From: Setoptus koraiensis
Lineage: Eukaryota; Arthropoda
Length of the DNA stretch: 64,000 nucleotides
Assembly: GCA_048013815.1 (NCBI GenBank)
Contig: CM106585.1
Location: 1,860,001-1,924,000 of the forward strand
Reading direction: 5' to 3'
The notes under the pieces are model-generated. The model saw nothing but the letters and a program-made list of their open reading frames with translations, did not search any database and was not told where the DNA came from. Position numbers and translations under genes: made by a program. Positions 39,301 through 49,879 of this stretch are shown here, piece after piece. Within the stretch, counting starts at the first letter, position 1; each line of letters starts with the position of its first letter.

Positions 39301-40992
39301 TCAACAAGCATGTTTGTTATTAATGTTCAAATACTCTCTTCCAGCCTCAGAGCTTTTTTGTTCGGCCAATAATCTTTGTTTAAAAGTTTCTATATGACTG
39401 AGAACTGCTAGGTAGATAAACTTGTATTGCGCTTCTGTCTGTACCAAACCCGAACGTTGTTCTCTCAACATCCCGAGAGTTCTTTGTATATCTATCTCAC
39501 ATTCAAGTCCTTTACGTTCCAACTGATCAATTATTATATCTATTACTATTAAGGTTCCACTTCTACCTATTCCGGCGCTACAATGCACAACCATTGGTCC
39601 AACGTTGGGTGACTGGGAATTTCTAACTTCGTAGAGGAAATTGAGTACGCTAGCAGGGTCAGATGGTATATGCTGATCAGGCCATGATGTAAATTGAAAT
39701 TGAGTGACCTTTCTTGGTGCCGCCTGGCTATCAGTCAAGCTTAACTCAAATTCTCTATAAATATAATCCGTGTATGCCCTTTCTGCTAGATTTACTACCG
39801 AGAGTTGTCCAAATTTCCTAGCTGGTTTGTCAACATCAGGCCAGTAGCGAAAGCATTTGCTCTTTGTTCTTTCAAACTCTTTAGTCATCATCACAATAAC
39901 ATGCGTTTTATGTTGCCATATCATCCACCAGAATTCATTGACTGAAGCTTGTAGGGGTCCCTGTGCCGCAATATAGGTTTTGTATGGTTGTTTAGAATAC
40001 CTACTTGATTCCTCTATTGGTGGGTCTTCTTCATATTTTAGATAATTGGCATTTATGTAATCCGAGTCTGGTAAATCAAGCTTCACCCTGGTATAATCAA
40101 ATGGAAGTATATTCTTGTAACGATTCTTGGACTCGTTGCAAGATTTTTGTCCCTCTCTTTTATCGTATAACAATCGACATTCTTGTTGTTGGAGGTGCTC
40201 AAATTCTTCCCAGAAACCTTCTTTGCCTGTGTCTTTGTCCTCCTTCGATAATTCTTTAACACGTGCAGCTATAGTTAAGGCAGATATACGTGTAGCATTG
40301 AAAGGATGCTTAAGATTTAGCACAATTCCTGAAGTTTCAACCATTGGATTACGTTTATAAAATTCTATTAGATCATTCAGGCTGTCAAATTTGTCACCTC
40401 CTCCAACGTCAAACTTGTTGTCTTGGGATCTTATGATAACATGCGTGACCTTATCAGAACCACTAGATTCATCTTTGCTCTTAACAGTCAAAACATAATC
40501 GCCGGGTTTACTTTGGCTCTCGCGCACTAGAAAGCTACCATTAACACCCATGGTCATGATTAATTTCTCTGCATCTTGTCCACTAATGGATACATGGAAC
40601 CAACGTTCTGTAGTGGCGTCACAGGAAAATAATGGCATCTTAAGCTCTATAATATCACCATTCTGTTCTTTAATACCTTTTCTATCTGCATAATATTGTA
40701 CAAGCTCGGCTAGCGAGCCAAATTTTTCGCCCCCATAGAGATCATAATAGTCACCGGTGTATTGTACTTTGATATGTTTCACTTCATTTTTTCGCCTAAC
40801 AGATAGAGTGAAATCTCCGACATTTGATTTGCTTGGCCTAGTCAAATAACTACCATCCATTCCGCGTTCTAAAAGTAATTTCTCTGCTTCGATGCCACTA
40901 AGATTAGGATGATACCATCTCCCGTAGCTTTGTCTTCCTCCGGCTGGCGACGATCTAGCCCTGGCATGAAACATGTTGCTGGTTTTGAGCAT
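39301..40992 (-). CDS. csw: SHP2/corkscrew-type tyrosine phosphatase with two SH2 domains
   Basis: Cytoplasmic non-receptor protein-tyrosine phosphatase that relays receptor tyrosine kinase signals to Ras/MAPK. It has 563 residues in one exon, ATG at 40992. The N-SH2 domain is about residues 26-121 (phosphotyrosine Arg R52 in YLTR). The C-SH2 domain is about 131-236 (R157 in FLVR). The catalytic domain is about 265-545, with the WPD loop D439 and the signature [10 protein letters not shown] (C471, R477). The autoinhibitory N-SH2 contacts of human SHP2 (D61, E76) are kept as D81 and E96. The tail is short: it ends just after REYLNI (Y554), which matches the Grb2-binding YTNI site (Y542) of human SHP2; the second human tail tyrosine and the proline-rich part are absent. 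The large catalytic-domain insert of Drosophila Csw is also absent. An alternative start is Met7. Confidence 0.95.
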   Translation of the reverse strand: MLKTSNMFHARARSSPAGGRQSYGRWYHPNLSGIEAEKLLLERGMDGSYLTRPSKSNVGDFTLSVRRKNEVKHIKVQYTGDYYDLYGGEKFGSLAELVQYYADRKGIKEQNGDIIELKMPLFSCDATTERWFHVSISGQDAEKLIMTMGVNGSFLVRESQSKPGDYVLTVKSKDESSGSDKVTHVIIRSQDNKFDVGGGDKFDSLNDLIEFYKRNPMVETSGIVLNLKHPFNATRISALTIAARVKELSKEDKDTGKEGFWEEFEHLQQQECRLLYDKREGQKSCNESKNRYKNILPFDYTRVKLDLPDSDYINANYLKYEEDPPIEESSRYSKQPYKTYIAAQGPLQASVNEFWWMIWQHKTHVIVMMTKEFERTKSKCFRYWPDVDKPARKFGQLSVVNLAERAYTDYIYREFELSLTDSQAAPRKVTQFQFTSWPDQHIPSDPASVLNFLYEVRNSQSPNVGPMVVHCSAGIGRSGTLIVIDIIIDQLERKGLECEIDIQRTLGMLREQRSGLVQTEAQYKFIYLAVLSHIETFKQRLLAEQKSSEAGREYLNINNKHAC

Positions 40993-41328
40993 TCCTAATG
41001 GCTAATATCTCTGACATTCATATCATTATTATCTTGTTCTCTTGTTGTGTCTGTGATCAATCCGCTAACTACATTATAATCTTGCATGTGATTGAATCCA
41101 GATTACAACATCATTGAGGTATTACAGTGGCTAAAAATGCGTTACGTGAAAATGTAAATAAAAAACAACAATAATAGTCAATAATACTACTATCTAATTA
41201 AATGCTTATCCTCAGGCAGCTTGACGAATTCAACGTTACGAGTATATATCGATGTTTCACAAGAATTTGAATGGATACAATGTAACAACAAAAACTAATA
41301 ACTGTTCATAAATAATTGATATATCTGG

Positions 41329-42489
41329 CTAGCTAATGGCATTTGTATTGTTTGGATCCAGCGAGCCATATGATGATAGTGATGTTGATAATAATAATAT
41401 TGCGTATTGGGCATTCACTTCATTTTTAACCAACAACAACAACAAGTATTTACTTGCTCTCCTCTGCTTATGAGCTGTATGGCCTTCGCATCGAACACAT
41501 GTTACTACTACCATCATCTGCATTAATGTGTGTGAGTGTGTTGCACTTTTCGGTTGGCACTCGTTATTTGCGATATCTTCTCTATTTTTTTTCCTTTCTT
41601 TGTCTTTCACAATTATCCATCGAACAACAAACATACCAAATATAACAAATTCATGTTTGAGCTTGTTGGCCAGTCTTTCGGAACGTTGGATTCACGTCCG
41701 CCTTCGCGTCCAGCAAACACTTATGGGGCTGTTGATCTCGATGTGTCTGCTGGTAGGGAACATCTTTGTGCGGGTTTATGAGCAAAACTTGATTAATATC
41801 ATGCTCGGTCCCTCTGTCGGTGCACTGATTGGCGATGATCCAATGATAAGATTTTCAATTGAAATATCCAGCTTCTGGTGGACTTTTCGGGGGGTGGCCA
41901 CCAACAGAATCGATAGCAGGGGTTCCCGCAACCAAACACTTAACGGAACTTTTGATAGCATCGATAACCGATTTCATACTGTTGTGTTTCCTACTGTTTA
42001 TAGTTGGAGGACAGCGGCAAGTTGCCGGCTGTGCGATAAAAGAAAAGCGGAAGACCGTTGGAGGAACAGTTGTGGGGCGCTCCATGACCATTATTGCATC
42101 ATCGTGCTGTCGAAACTCGGGATTGAATCTGGCGCCACTACTCGTATGGGCAAAGGCTATCTCCTCTTATGTAACTTGATCAAAACGAGAGAGCGAGCAA
42201 ACGAGCCAACGAACGGGCGAACGGGCGAACGGGCGAACGGGCGAACGGGCGAACGAGCGAACGAGCGAACGAACAAACGAACGGACGAACAACAGACCCT
42301 GTTGAACAGAGTCAGTGGTTGTGCTAAAGAAGCCACGGGATCGGTACAGCACCATCGTCACCAGTAGTAGTGATGACGGCAACGCGAACGTGCGAACGCT
42401 ATTGCGCAAGCTGTTCTACGCGTGCCACCAACAAAATCAACTGTGTGTGCTCGTGGTGACTTCGCTGATTCGACTGCTACTGCGCTAGG
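41329..42489. other. unresolved ORF cluster, possible small multi-exon gene
   Basis: Several frames on both strands are open and look partly coding. On plus, a start at 41656 can be spliced in phase (donor GTAGGG at 41753, acceptor AG ending 41850, 98-nt intron) to a frame running to about 42170. A further donor GTAACT there can be joined in phase to a frame after AG near 42330 that ends at the stop at 42489 and contains PRDRYSTIV. The middle part would be hydrophobic, but this coincides with a pyrimidine tract that could instead be an acceptor. On minus, 41855-42091 (ATG at 42091) encodes 78 residues with ordinary codon use. I recognise no family and cannot choose a strand. Confidence 0.25.
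42182..42290. repeat. 8-bp minisatellite (GCGAACGG), about 13 copies
   Basis: GCGAACGG units with drift to GCGAACGA and ACGAACAA at the edges. An 8-bp period shifts the frame each unit, so it is unlikely to be coding. It would lie in an intron of the tentative plus-strand gene model. Confidence 0.85.
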
Positions 42490-43060
42490 TTCACTCACTT
42501 ATAAGTTAGTACTCAACTCAAGATTCACTGTTACTTCTGCTGCTGCTCGTAACGCCAGGCTTACGCAATAGTAGCTCGAACACGAGCACACTCTGTGTGA
42601 ACTTGTTCTGACCATGGGAGCCCCAGTTGTGGTGGTTTGTTTTGAAAATGATACGAGGTATTCGTATTGCAAAAGTATTGCATAACTGTCCGTGCACATT
42701 CTCAAGTGTGTGTGTGTGTATAAAATGAACAAAAGTGCCATATTAATTTTTGTCTTGGTTGCGTCATATTCATTTTAATCTCAGGACACGACAACGACAA
42801 CAACAACAACTTACTACTATAGCAATAACTTACAGCTACTTCCTTCCTGTAAATAAATGCGGGCAACCGTCGGAATCAAAGCGTTACCTTTAATATCATC
42901 GGCAGCAGATTACTATCACGAGATATTCGGGAAAACATTGGTTCTAGAGTGTAAACATAGTAATTATTTGCTCATTTAATAAATTCAAACGGAACCAAAT
43001 CTCAAGCTTTTATTGTCGAAATTAGACCTATTCTAGAGCTGCCAACAACTATGAAGACAC

Positions 43061-43309
43061 CTAGATGACCAGTCGTCGTTGTAGAGTATGGTCATCTCTA
43101 AAAACATAGCACAAGATTACTATGTCTGCTGATGATATCAATGATAACAAACTTGGGGTATTTTTTGTAACATCTACATTCAACCTCTCATCGCACAGCA
43201 GGGTCCAAACATTAAACTGCTTCAACAGATTAATCACATCTAGTCTAATTGCAATAAAAACCGTCCAGAATAATGCGGCAACAAACAAATGCCAAATAGT
43301 GGAAGCCAT
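43061..43309 (-). CDS. small hypothetical membrane-anchored protein
   Basis: An 82-codon ORF from the ATG at 43309 to TAG at 43061, with an in-frame stop shortly upstream, so the start is well bounded. Residues 5-21 are strongly hydrophobic (IWHLFVAALFWTVFIAI) and could be a signal anchor. A second hydrophobic stretch is SLISSADIVILCYVF. It faces flotillin-1 head to head with about 250 bp between the starts, so a shared promoter is possible. I do not recognise a family. The opposite strand carries an equally long ORF (43122-43409, ATG start), so one of the two is a shadow; the minus one has the more protein-like layout. Confidence 0.35.
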   Translation of the reverse strand: MASTIWHLFVAALFWTVFIAIRLDVINLLKQFNVWTLLCDERLNVDVTKNTPSLLSLISSADIVILCYVFRDDHTLQRRLVI

Positions 43310-43565
43310 CCCGAAAAGTTACCAACTACTGAGAAGACAGATAACATTTTTTACACTGGACACATTGAGAACCTTGAATTTACAACGTCATAGACTACAA
43401 ACTTTCTAAATCGTATATACAAATTATATATATATATATTTATTTATATTCATACAAAATTTATCCAAATTGTACAAATTAAAACTTGTACATATTATAT
43501 TTTACGTAACGACAATTATTATAACACAGCAAGTATATTATATATTCACAATTAACTAGACCAAG

Positions 43566-45238
43566 ATGCCTCGATTCGTAACGTGTGGCCCCAATGAGGC
43601 GATAATAGTATCGGGATGTTGTCACTCAAATCCACTCATGGTTCCAGGTGGACGGGTATTTGTCTGGCCTTTATTCCATAAAATACAAAGGATTAGTCTG
43701 AACACCATGACCTTGAATGTTGAATCGCCGAAAGTATATTCCGAAGGTGGTGTCCCAGTGACGGTAAAGGGCGTTGCACAAGTCAAGATACAAGGCAAAG
43801 ACTTGGCCGGACTCAGAGCGGCAATAGAGATGTTTTTGGACAAAACAGAGGACGAAATAATGGATATAGCCAAAGCAACATTGGAGGGTCACCAACGTTC
43901 AATAATAGCCAGTATGGAAATTAAAAATATTTATAAAGATCGCAAAAAGTTCTCGAAGGATGTACAGCAAAGTGCTCAAACTGACCTTATTGATATGGGA
44001 CTAACTTTGATATCATACACCGTACAAGACATATCCGATGACGATGGATATCTAGCTGCCATTGGAGAAGAACAGACTATTGGTGTTAAAACTGACGCCC
44101 GTAAAGAGATGGCTAGAACTAAAAAACAATCAGAATGTAGCAAGATTGATGGCGAAAGATTAAAGAAGGAACATGAGGCGACCAACAATCTTGCAATAGA
44201 ATCGGCAAAGAGGGATTTTGAAATGAAGAAGGCAGAATTTGAATGTGAAGTTTCCACGAAGAAAGCAGAGTCTGATTTGGCTGCGAATTTACAATCGGCC
44301 CAGACAGAACAGAAAATAGTTGGGCAGCAAATGAATGTTAAATTAATGGAGAAAAAATTAGAATCTCAGATACTTCTCAAGAAAATAGAGCAGAGGAAAC
44401 ACGAGTTGAAGGCACAGGTGAGTAAATGCGTAACTAGCTTTATAACTAACTCTTTGAAAGTATTTTTTTTTTCATCTTGTACTAATGGTCGATGATGACT
44501 CCTTTCGTGAATTTGTTCATTTATTAGATCGAACAACAAGCTGACGCAGATTATGAGCGATCCTCAACGCTAGCCGAAGCTTATAAAAAGAAGACAATGC
44601 TAGAGGCAGAAGCAGAGGCCAATGCCATTAGGATAAAATCCGAAGCTGAGGCAGAAGTAATTAAGTTAAAAGCCGAGGCGGATGCAAAACAGCTAGAGGG
44701 AAGAGCTGCGGCGTTCATGGAGTATCAAAGAGCTGCCAAGTTAGATATGGTTCTAAGTATGTTACCTAAGGTGATTGCAGAAATTGCAGAACCACTTTCA
44801 AATTGTAAGGTGACAGTAGTTTCGCAAGATAGTAGCGTTGGACTTTGCAAAATTTCTAGCGAGATATTTTCTATGGTGGATCAAATCACTGAGGCGTGTG
44901 GCGTTGCAAATGTCGGACAACTATCTGCCATCAATAACTCAAATGACAACAATGATCATCGCGGTGGTGGCAGTAGCAGCAGTCATAGTGGCGATAAAAG
45001 AGTAAGTACTTTTTGCTTTATTATTATATATATTTATAAGATACGAAATGTTTACAGCCTGTTAGACTATGATAGAGTAACAAATATATTACCATCTTCT
45101 CAATACTATTCTCAATACTAAAATACCATTCTCAATACTACAATACTGTAGAGCCCCCTGGAAACCGAAGCCCCAACAAAATTACAACGTCCATCCACCT
45201 CAAGCTTGTTTAGTGAACGATTCAAGCCGAAGTCGTAG
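43566..45238 (+). CDS. FLOT1: flotillin-1 (three exons)
   Basis: Scaffold protein of cholesterol-rich membrane microdomains, acting at the cytoplasmic face of the plasma membrane and endosomes. Exons are 43566-44417, 44528-45001 and 45152-45238, with phase-0 introns of 110 and 150 nt (donors GTGAGT and GTAAGT), giving 470 residues. The SPFH/PHB domain covers about residues 1-185 (VTCGPNEAIIVSG, GGRVFVWP, IQRISLNTMTLNV, AQVKIQG, TLEGHQRSI). A long charged coiled coil with repeated EAEAEA motifs follows. The start lacks the Gly2 myristoylation site of flotillin-2, and the sequence is closer to flotillin-1. The C-terminal about 45 residues (Asn/Ser/Gly-rich, then a Pro/Ser tail) extend beyond human FLOT1. 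If intron 2 is retained, the frame runs on 39 codons to a stop ending at 45121. The stop lies only 15 nt from that of the convergent CAF-1 gene. Confidence 0.93.
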
Positions 45239-45253
45239 ACAATAACACCCTAG

Positions 45254-46003
45254 CTAACTTCTGTCCGGTGCAGGAGAATTAACTTTGTACAAAGCTTGGA
45301 AACTAGTGAGAAGCTTCACGTGTTTCTGATTCGACAATGGTGCATCATTAAAATGAGGTCCAATCAACAAAGGTTTTAAGTCCAGCCGAGGCGTCTTCTT
45401 TTCGTCCGAGGGCCTCTCGTCGTCGGCCATTAATTCTTCAGTTTCTTTTGAATCATTTTCTCCCTCTTGGTCGCTGTCATGGTGTTTCTCATCGTCAGAA
45501 ACGTATCCGTGTGGTACAAAGAAGCTCATATCAATCTCGTAGTCTTCTTGCTCTCCTTCGCCCTCGTCCGAGCTGCCATGAAGGCTTTCGCCTGGCCCAC
45601 CAACGTCCCATTCGGCCTCAGAGTCGCACTCGTAATCAAGTAATTCATTGTCTTGATGGAATGGGCGCCGACCCGTTACCTTATTGCTTTTTTTCTGCCA
45701 CGTTCCCCAATAAGGTGGCCTGACATCAACATGAAATTGTAATAATCGAGCCCTCAGTGGACCCCTTGTTTTTCTTCTCAATCTGAATGGTTCATGCGCC
45801 TTGCTTTTTATTTGCTCTAGATATGATTGTGAGGAATTTTGGCTGAGAATAGTTGAATCAAATGTATCCTTGTGATTAATATTAAACTTTTCAACGTGTT
45901 GCTCATTATATTTTGGTGCTAATTTACGATATCTGTCGCACAAGAATTTCTCCTCTTGCTTGGCAGGCGTAATCTTGGTAAAATAGTTAAGAACGGAGGC
46001 CAT
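45254..46003 (-). CDS. CHAF1A: chromatin assembly factor 1 large subunit (p150), short form
   Basis: CAF-1 deposits H3-H4 onto newly replicated DNA in complex with PCNA. The 249-residue ORF starts at the ATG at 46003. Residues about 87-172 carry the hallmark of the p150 acidic/dimerisation region: LLQFHVDVRPPYWGTW, RRPF, ELLDYECDSEAEWDVGGPGESL, an acidic run and FFVPHGYVSDDE. The protein is far shorter than the usual p150 (roughly 800-950 residues in animals). The Lys/Glu/Arg-rich coiled region and long N terminus are not present in this ORF or obviously encoded upstream. The extreme N terminus (SVLNYFTK) resembles a degenerate PCNA-interacting motif lacking the Gln. Either this is a minimal subunit or upstream exons exist that I could not find; the ATG has a good context and the 550 bp upstream are AT-rich. 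Confidence 0.85.
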   Translation of the reverse strand: MASVLNYFTKITPAKQEEKFLCDRYRKLAPKYNEQHVEKFNINHKDTFDSTILSQNSSQSYLEQIKSKAHEPFRLRRKTRGPLRARLLQFHVDVRPPYWGTWQKKSNKVTGRRPFHQDNELLDYECDSEAEWDVGGPGESLHGSSDEGEGEQEDYEIDMSFFVPHGYVSDDEKHHDSDQEGENDSKETEELMADDERPSDEKKTPRLDLKPLLIGPHFNDAPLSNQKHVKLLTSFQALYKVNSPAPDRS

Positions 46004-46548
46004 CTTGGTAATTATTTAAGATAATAGAGTACGATTAAAAACAACAATCATGCCAATTCATCTCTAATTCATAATACCGATGCGTAATAGTAAAATAGAT
46101 ACATGTAAATAAAACTGTCCACCTGAGGAATCATCTGTGTCGCGGTAAAAAAGGTTTTCACACGTGCCTTCCACAGCGCTTATGGACATTATTAGAGAAA
46201 AAATAATGCGCGCCGCGCGTCAAACAGTCAACTCAACAGCCACAATGGATACAGCGACATTTTTTGGCGTAGTTTATGAGGATGGGATCCAAGTGTATCA
46301 GATCTGAAAGCAGAATTAATGGGAAAAAACACGCATTAAAAAATAATCTGGGAGCTTCTAGTATCAAGAACGTCGTAGCGAACAATTGAATGCGACTTTA
46401 TTTGTATGTTTTATTCAAAAGAAGCCACGCATCTCCCACAATAATTAATTATTACATTCTATAGAAACTTGTTTGTGTTGTTGCTGTTGTGTTATTTCAC
46501 TAAATCATATAATGTGATAATAATAAATTTTTGCAATTAATTGCTTAA

Positions 46549-48252
46549 CTAGGCTTGAAATGTAGCAGAAAAGTCTGTTACAATCTTCTTGAGTTTAGCA
46601 TCGGTATCCTCGGTGATCTTGCTTTCCTTGGCGATGCTCTCTAAGATATAAGAATGAGACGCTTTAACGTGAGCCAAAAACTCCTTCTCGAACTTGTTAA
46701 TCTTAGATGGCTCCAGCTTGTCCAAGTAGCCACGGACACCGGTGTACACAACAACAACTTGATCCTCGATTGGCATAGGTACATACTGACCTTGCTTGAG
46801 CAACTCGGTTAGACGAACACCACGATTCAAGAGCTGCTGGGTTGCGGCATCTAAATCGGAACCGAATTGGGCGAAGGCGGCAACCTCACGGTATTGGGCC
46901 AATTCCAATTTCATGGAACCAGCTACTTGTTTCATAGCACGAGTTTGAGCGGCCGAACCGACACGGGACACTGACAAACCGACGTTAATAGCTGGCCTAA
47001 TACCCTTGTAGAAGAGCTCAGTTTCCAAGAAAATCTGACCATCGGTAATAGAAATGACATTGGTTGGGATATAAGCGGACACATCACCGGCTTGTGTCTC
47101 AATAACGGGCAAAGCTGTCAATGAGCCACCACCAAATGACTCGTTCATCTTGGCCGCTCTCTCAAGAAGACGAGAATGGAGGTAAAAGACGTCTCCTGGG
47201 TAAGCCTCACGACCTGGAGGTCTACGCAACAAAAGTGACATTTGACGGTAGGCAACGGCTTGTTTTGATAAATCGTCGTAGATAATAAGGGCATGACGTC
47301 CAGAGTCTCTGAAAGCCTCGCCCATAGCACATCCTGAGTAGGGGGCCAGGTATTGCAGGGGTGCGGCGTCGGAGGCAGTTGCGGCGACGACAATGGTGTA
47401 TTTCATGGCATCAGTGTCTGTTAGCCTTTTAACAATTTGTGCCACAGTGGATCGTTTTTGACCAATGGCGACATATATACAGTACAGTTTTTTCTTTTCA
47501 TCAGTTGAATCGTTGAATCTCTTTTGATTGATAATAGTGTCTACGGCAATAGCTGTCTTACCAGTTTGACGATCGCCAATAATCAATTCACGCTGACCAC
47601 GACCAATGGGCACAAGACTGTCTACAGCCTTGACACCAGTTAACATGGGCTCTCTAACACTTACACGAGGTATGATACCTGGAGCTTTCACGCCCACTCT
47701 GGCTCTTTTGGTAGATTTAATTGGTCCTTTGCCGTCAATTGGGTTACCTAAAGCGTCTACAACACGACCTAACATTTCATCACCAACTGGCACATCGACA
47801 ATGGCACCTGTCCTTTTTACAATGTCGTCTTGTTTGATGAGCTTGTCGTTACCGAAAACGACAATACCCACATTGTCGGGCTCTAAATTAAGTGCCATAC
47901 CCTTTAGACCGGACGAGAATTCAACCATCTCCTCTGCTTGAATGTTCCTAAGTCCGTAAACACGAGCAATACCGTCACCAATAGATAGTACGCGACCAGT
48001 TTCTTCTAAGTTAACGGAACCAGTTTGTGCCAAAATTCTCTCCTCTAGAATGGATGCTACCTCGCCAGAGCCCATCGCTGCTTGTCTGGGTTGCGAAGTG
48101 GACAATTCTCGTTGTTGCTGTTGGTTACCATTGACCATGAAACGAGAATTTCCATTTAGTGAGGCCTGTGTACTCCTAGCCGCCAATTGGGCCAAGCTAG
48201 AGGTCCTGTGATTGTAGAGCCTAAGGGCCGAATTTAGGTGCCTGATCATCAT
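46549..48252 (-). CDS. ATP5F1A: mitochondrial ATP synthase subunit alpha
   Basis: Non-catalytic nucleotide-binding subunit of the F1 head in the mitochondrial matrix, alternating with beta. It has 567 residues in one exon. Two ATGs stand in tandem at 48252 and 48249, and I take the first. Residues 1 to about 58 form a basic, Ser/Gln-rich import sequence with an odd short Q run. The body is highly conserved. The Walker A motif GDRQTGKTA has K232, and LIIYDD marks Walker B. The arginine finger is R430 in [11 protein letters not shown], and the C-terminal helical domain ends in the usual place. Numbering runs about 14 residues ahead of the bovine precursor, all in the presequence. TTTATT (AATAAA on minus) occurs at 46397 and 46410 as likely 3'-end signals. 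Confidence 0.97.
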   Translation of the reverse strand: MMIRHLNSALRLYNHRTSSLAQLAARSTQASLNGNSRFMVNGNQQQQRELSTSQPRQAAMGSGEVASILEERILAQTGSVNLEETGRVLSIGDGIARVYGLRNIQAEEMVEFSSGLKGMALNLEPDNVGIVVFGNDKLIKQDDIVKRTGAIVDVPVGDEMLGRVVDALGNPIDGKGPIKSTKRARVGVKAPGIIPRVSVREPMLTGVKAVDSLVPIGRGQRELIIGDRQTGKTAIAVDTIINQKRFNDSTDEKKKLYCIYVAIGQKRSTVAQIVKRLTDTDAMKYTIVVAATASDAAPLQYLAPYSGCAMGEAFRDSGRHALIIYDDLSKQAVAYRQMSLLLRRPPGREAYPGDVFYLHSRLLERAAKMNESFGGGSLTALPVIETQAGDVSAYIPTNVISITDGQIFLETELFYKGIRPAINVGLSVSRVGSAAQTRAMKQVAGSMKLELAQYREVAAFAQFGSDLDAATQQLLNRGVRLTELLKQGQYVPMPIEDQVVVVYTGVRGYLDKLEPSKINKFEKEFLAHVKASHSYILESIAKESKITEDTDAKLKKIVTDFSATFQA

Positions 48253-49210
48253 TATGTTATTTTAAATAATCGGGTGACGATGAATAGACAAACTTGAGGT
48301 TATCAACGAAGTTGTGTTCGTTAGTTGTGACAACAAATGGCTCAGGTGAATGATAAAATGATATCTAAATGTTAATTATTATTGTGTATCAGCCAGTATG
48401 GGAGCTCTATGCACTTTATAGTGAAGGTCGAAGGATAAAAAGGCGAGCTATCACATCATGCGGAATGTATGGCATCAATACAATCGCGGACACAACTAAG
48501 ATAGGGGGGTAAGTGCGGAGCTTTTTCCCTTGCGCACAACTGAGCGCTCAATTTGAACTTTTCCACACGTTCTGCCAGCCAATAACATGTGTGCGCAGGC
48601 CTGGGGCGAAAACTAAGTGCAGTCCCCCTGACTGCCTCTGCAGTGCATGGCCGTTGAAGGTTGGCGTTGCCAAACTGGGCAAGCGCACGAGTTTTCTCAA
48701 TAAAATGGCGCCACATTCAAGCAACAAGATTGCGTAACGTCCCAATCAGAGGCACCAAATCAACAAACCCAGATATACCCTTCAATGCACTATGCCGATA
48801 CAAACAACGGAATCCATGCGAAATTGTTACGCAACCGATGAACATGTCAAATGAGCATCTCAACATGTGAGCATGCGCCACTCTTTAGAATGTGTTTCAT
48901 CGCGCGATCGCCGAGCCACGAGCCGTACAGCAAACGGATCTGGTCAGTTCGCTACGTACAAAGTGTCAGTCAAAGAGGAAAGCAAATCAACCCTCAGATA
49001 TGCGTTGCTTTTAAGTGTACTAACCGAATGTAAATCGGTCCTCCTCCAGATATGACTACAACTAGAAGAGTTTGCAAAAGAAAAAAATAAGCAAAATGAC
49101 GATCCTAGATGAACGGTCAAAAGTCAAATCAAGTGTCATTTGATTAAAACCGATTAGATCGCCGGTTCCAAAAGTATGTGTCAAGTTTGTCTCAATGAGA
49201 ACAGATACTC
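48253..49210. other. intergenic region between ATP synthase alpha and the Ig gene
   Basis: About 960 bp between divergent genes, presumably holding both promoters. No ORF with protein features, tandem repeat or clear TATA/initiator pair stands out. Confidence 0.5.
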
Positions 49211-49697
49211 ATGGGTCTAGTCAAGATGAAAAAGCTAGATCCAACTATCAGAATAAACACAACAACTCTACTGTGCCTTGCTTTGAATTACATCATAGTA
49301 CCGATAGCGGTTTTTAGTAAACTTGATGAAGTGATACCAAATTATGAGGCAGTGAAAAACGAAATAGTTGTGCTACCCAATGAAACTTCTAAAGTTTCCA
49401 ATTCACTAGTTGATAATCGGTCTACCAATTATGAGAGACTTGCCAGCTCAACAGTAAAGTTTCACGAAAAGAATAGGACGAGACAGCAACCGAAGGATAG
49501 GTTACACAGGGTAGCTGTAGCTAAACGAAGATCAAGCAGAGAAGCCCAATTAACGAAATATGTTAGCTCGAGCCTTATGATGGATGCAACAAATCGTGTT
49601 ATGTTACAACCAGACGAACATCATGTACTCGAGGGTGTCACAACAATGTTAGATTGCAAATTAGTCAACATATCTAATGTTTATTGGACAAAAAATG
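49211..49697 (+). CDS. immunoglobulin-superfamily adhesion protein, exon 1
   Basis: First coding exon, ATG at 49211, donor ATG|GTAAGC at 49698, 162 codons plus one base (phase 1). A hydrophobic segment at about residues 18-35 (TTLLCLALNYIIVPIAVF) is a signal peptide or anchor. A long linker with N-glycosylation sites (NETS, NRST) and a basic patch (AVAKRRSSRE) precedes the first half of an Ig domain: the LEGVTTMLDC B-strand Cys is C149 and the VYWTKNG C-strand Trp is W159. The domain is cut at the exon end and completed by the exon at 61841. The pattern EG..x.L.C...n...V.WTK.G is typical of the first Ig of nephrin/Kirre-type recognition molecules. The family assignment is an inference; the Ig fold itself is clear. 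Confidence 0.75.
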
Positions 49698-49879
49698 GTA
49701 AGCGAAATGATTGATATGAGTGATACTACCCGCCAGCCTATGCATTTGTACTGACTGCAACTATCTGGATCAAGTGTCTGGTGTAACTGCTGACAAATGT
49801 TTGTTTTTAGGTGTACATTTAAGTGAGATATACGTTTAAAATGCATGTAGAGAATTCTCGAAAGCCACTTTACAGTTAG

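Noticed and set aside
43122-43409. 95-codon plus ORF with an ATG start overlapping the small minus-strand gene
   Set aside because: Composition less protein-like than the minus frame, which has a clear hydrophobic anchor; kept only as the alternative.
45448-45723. Plus-strand ORF within the CAF-1 gene
   Set aside because: Antisense shadow of a conserved coding region.
47145-47941. ORFs in other frames of the ATP synthase alpha gene
   Set aside because: Shadows of a highly conserved coding region.
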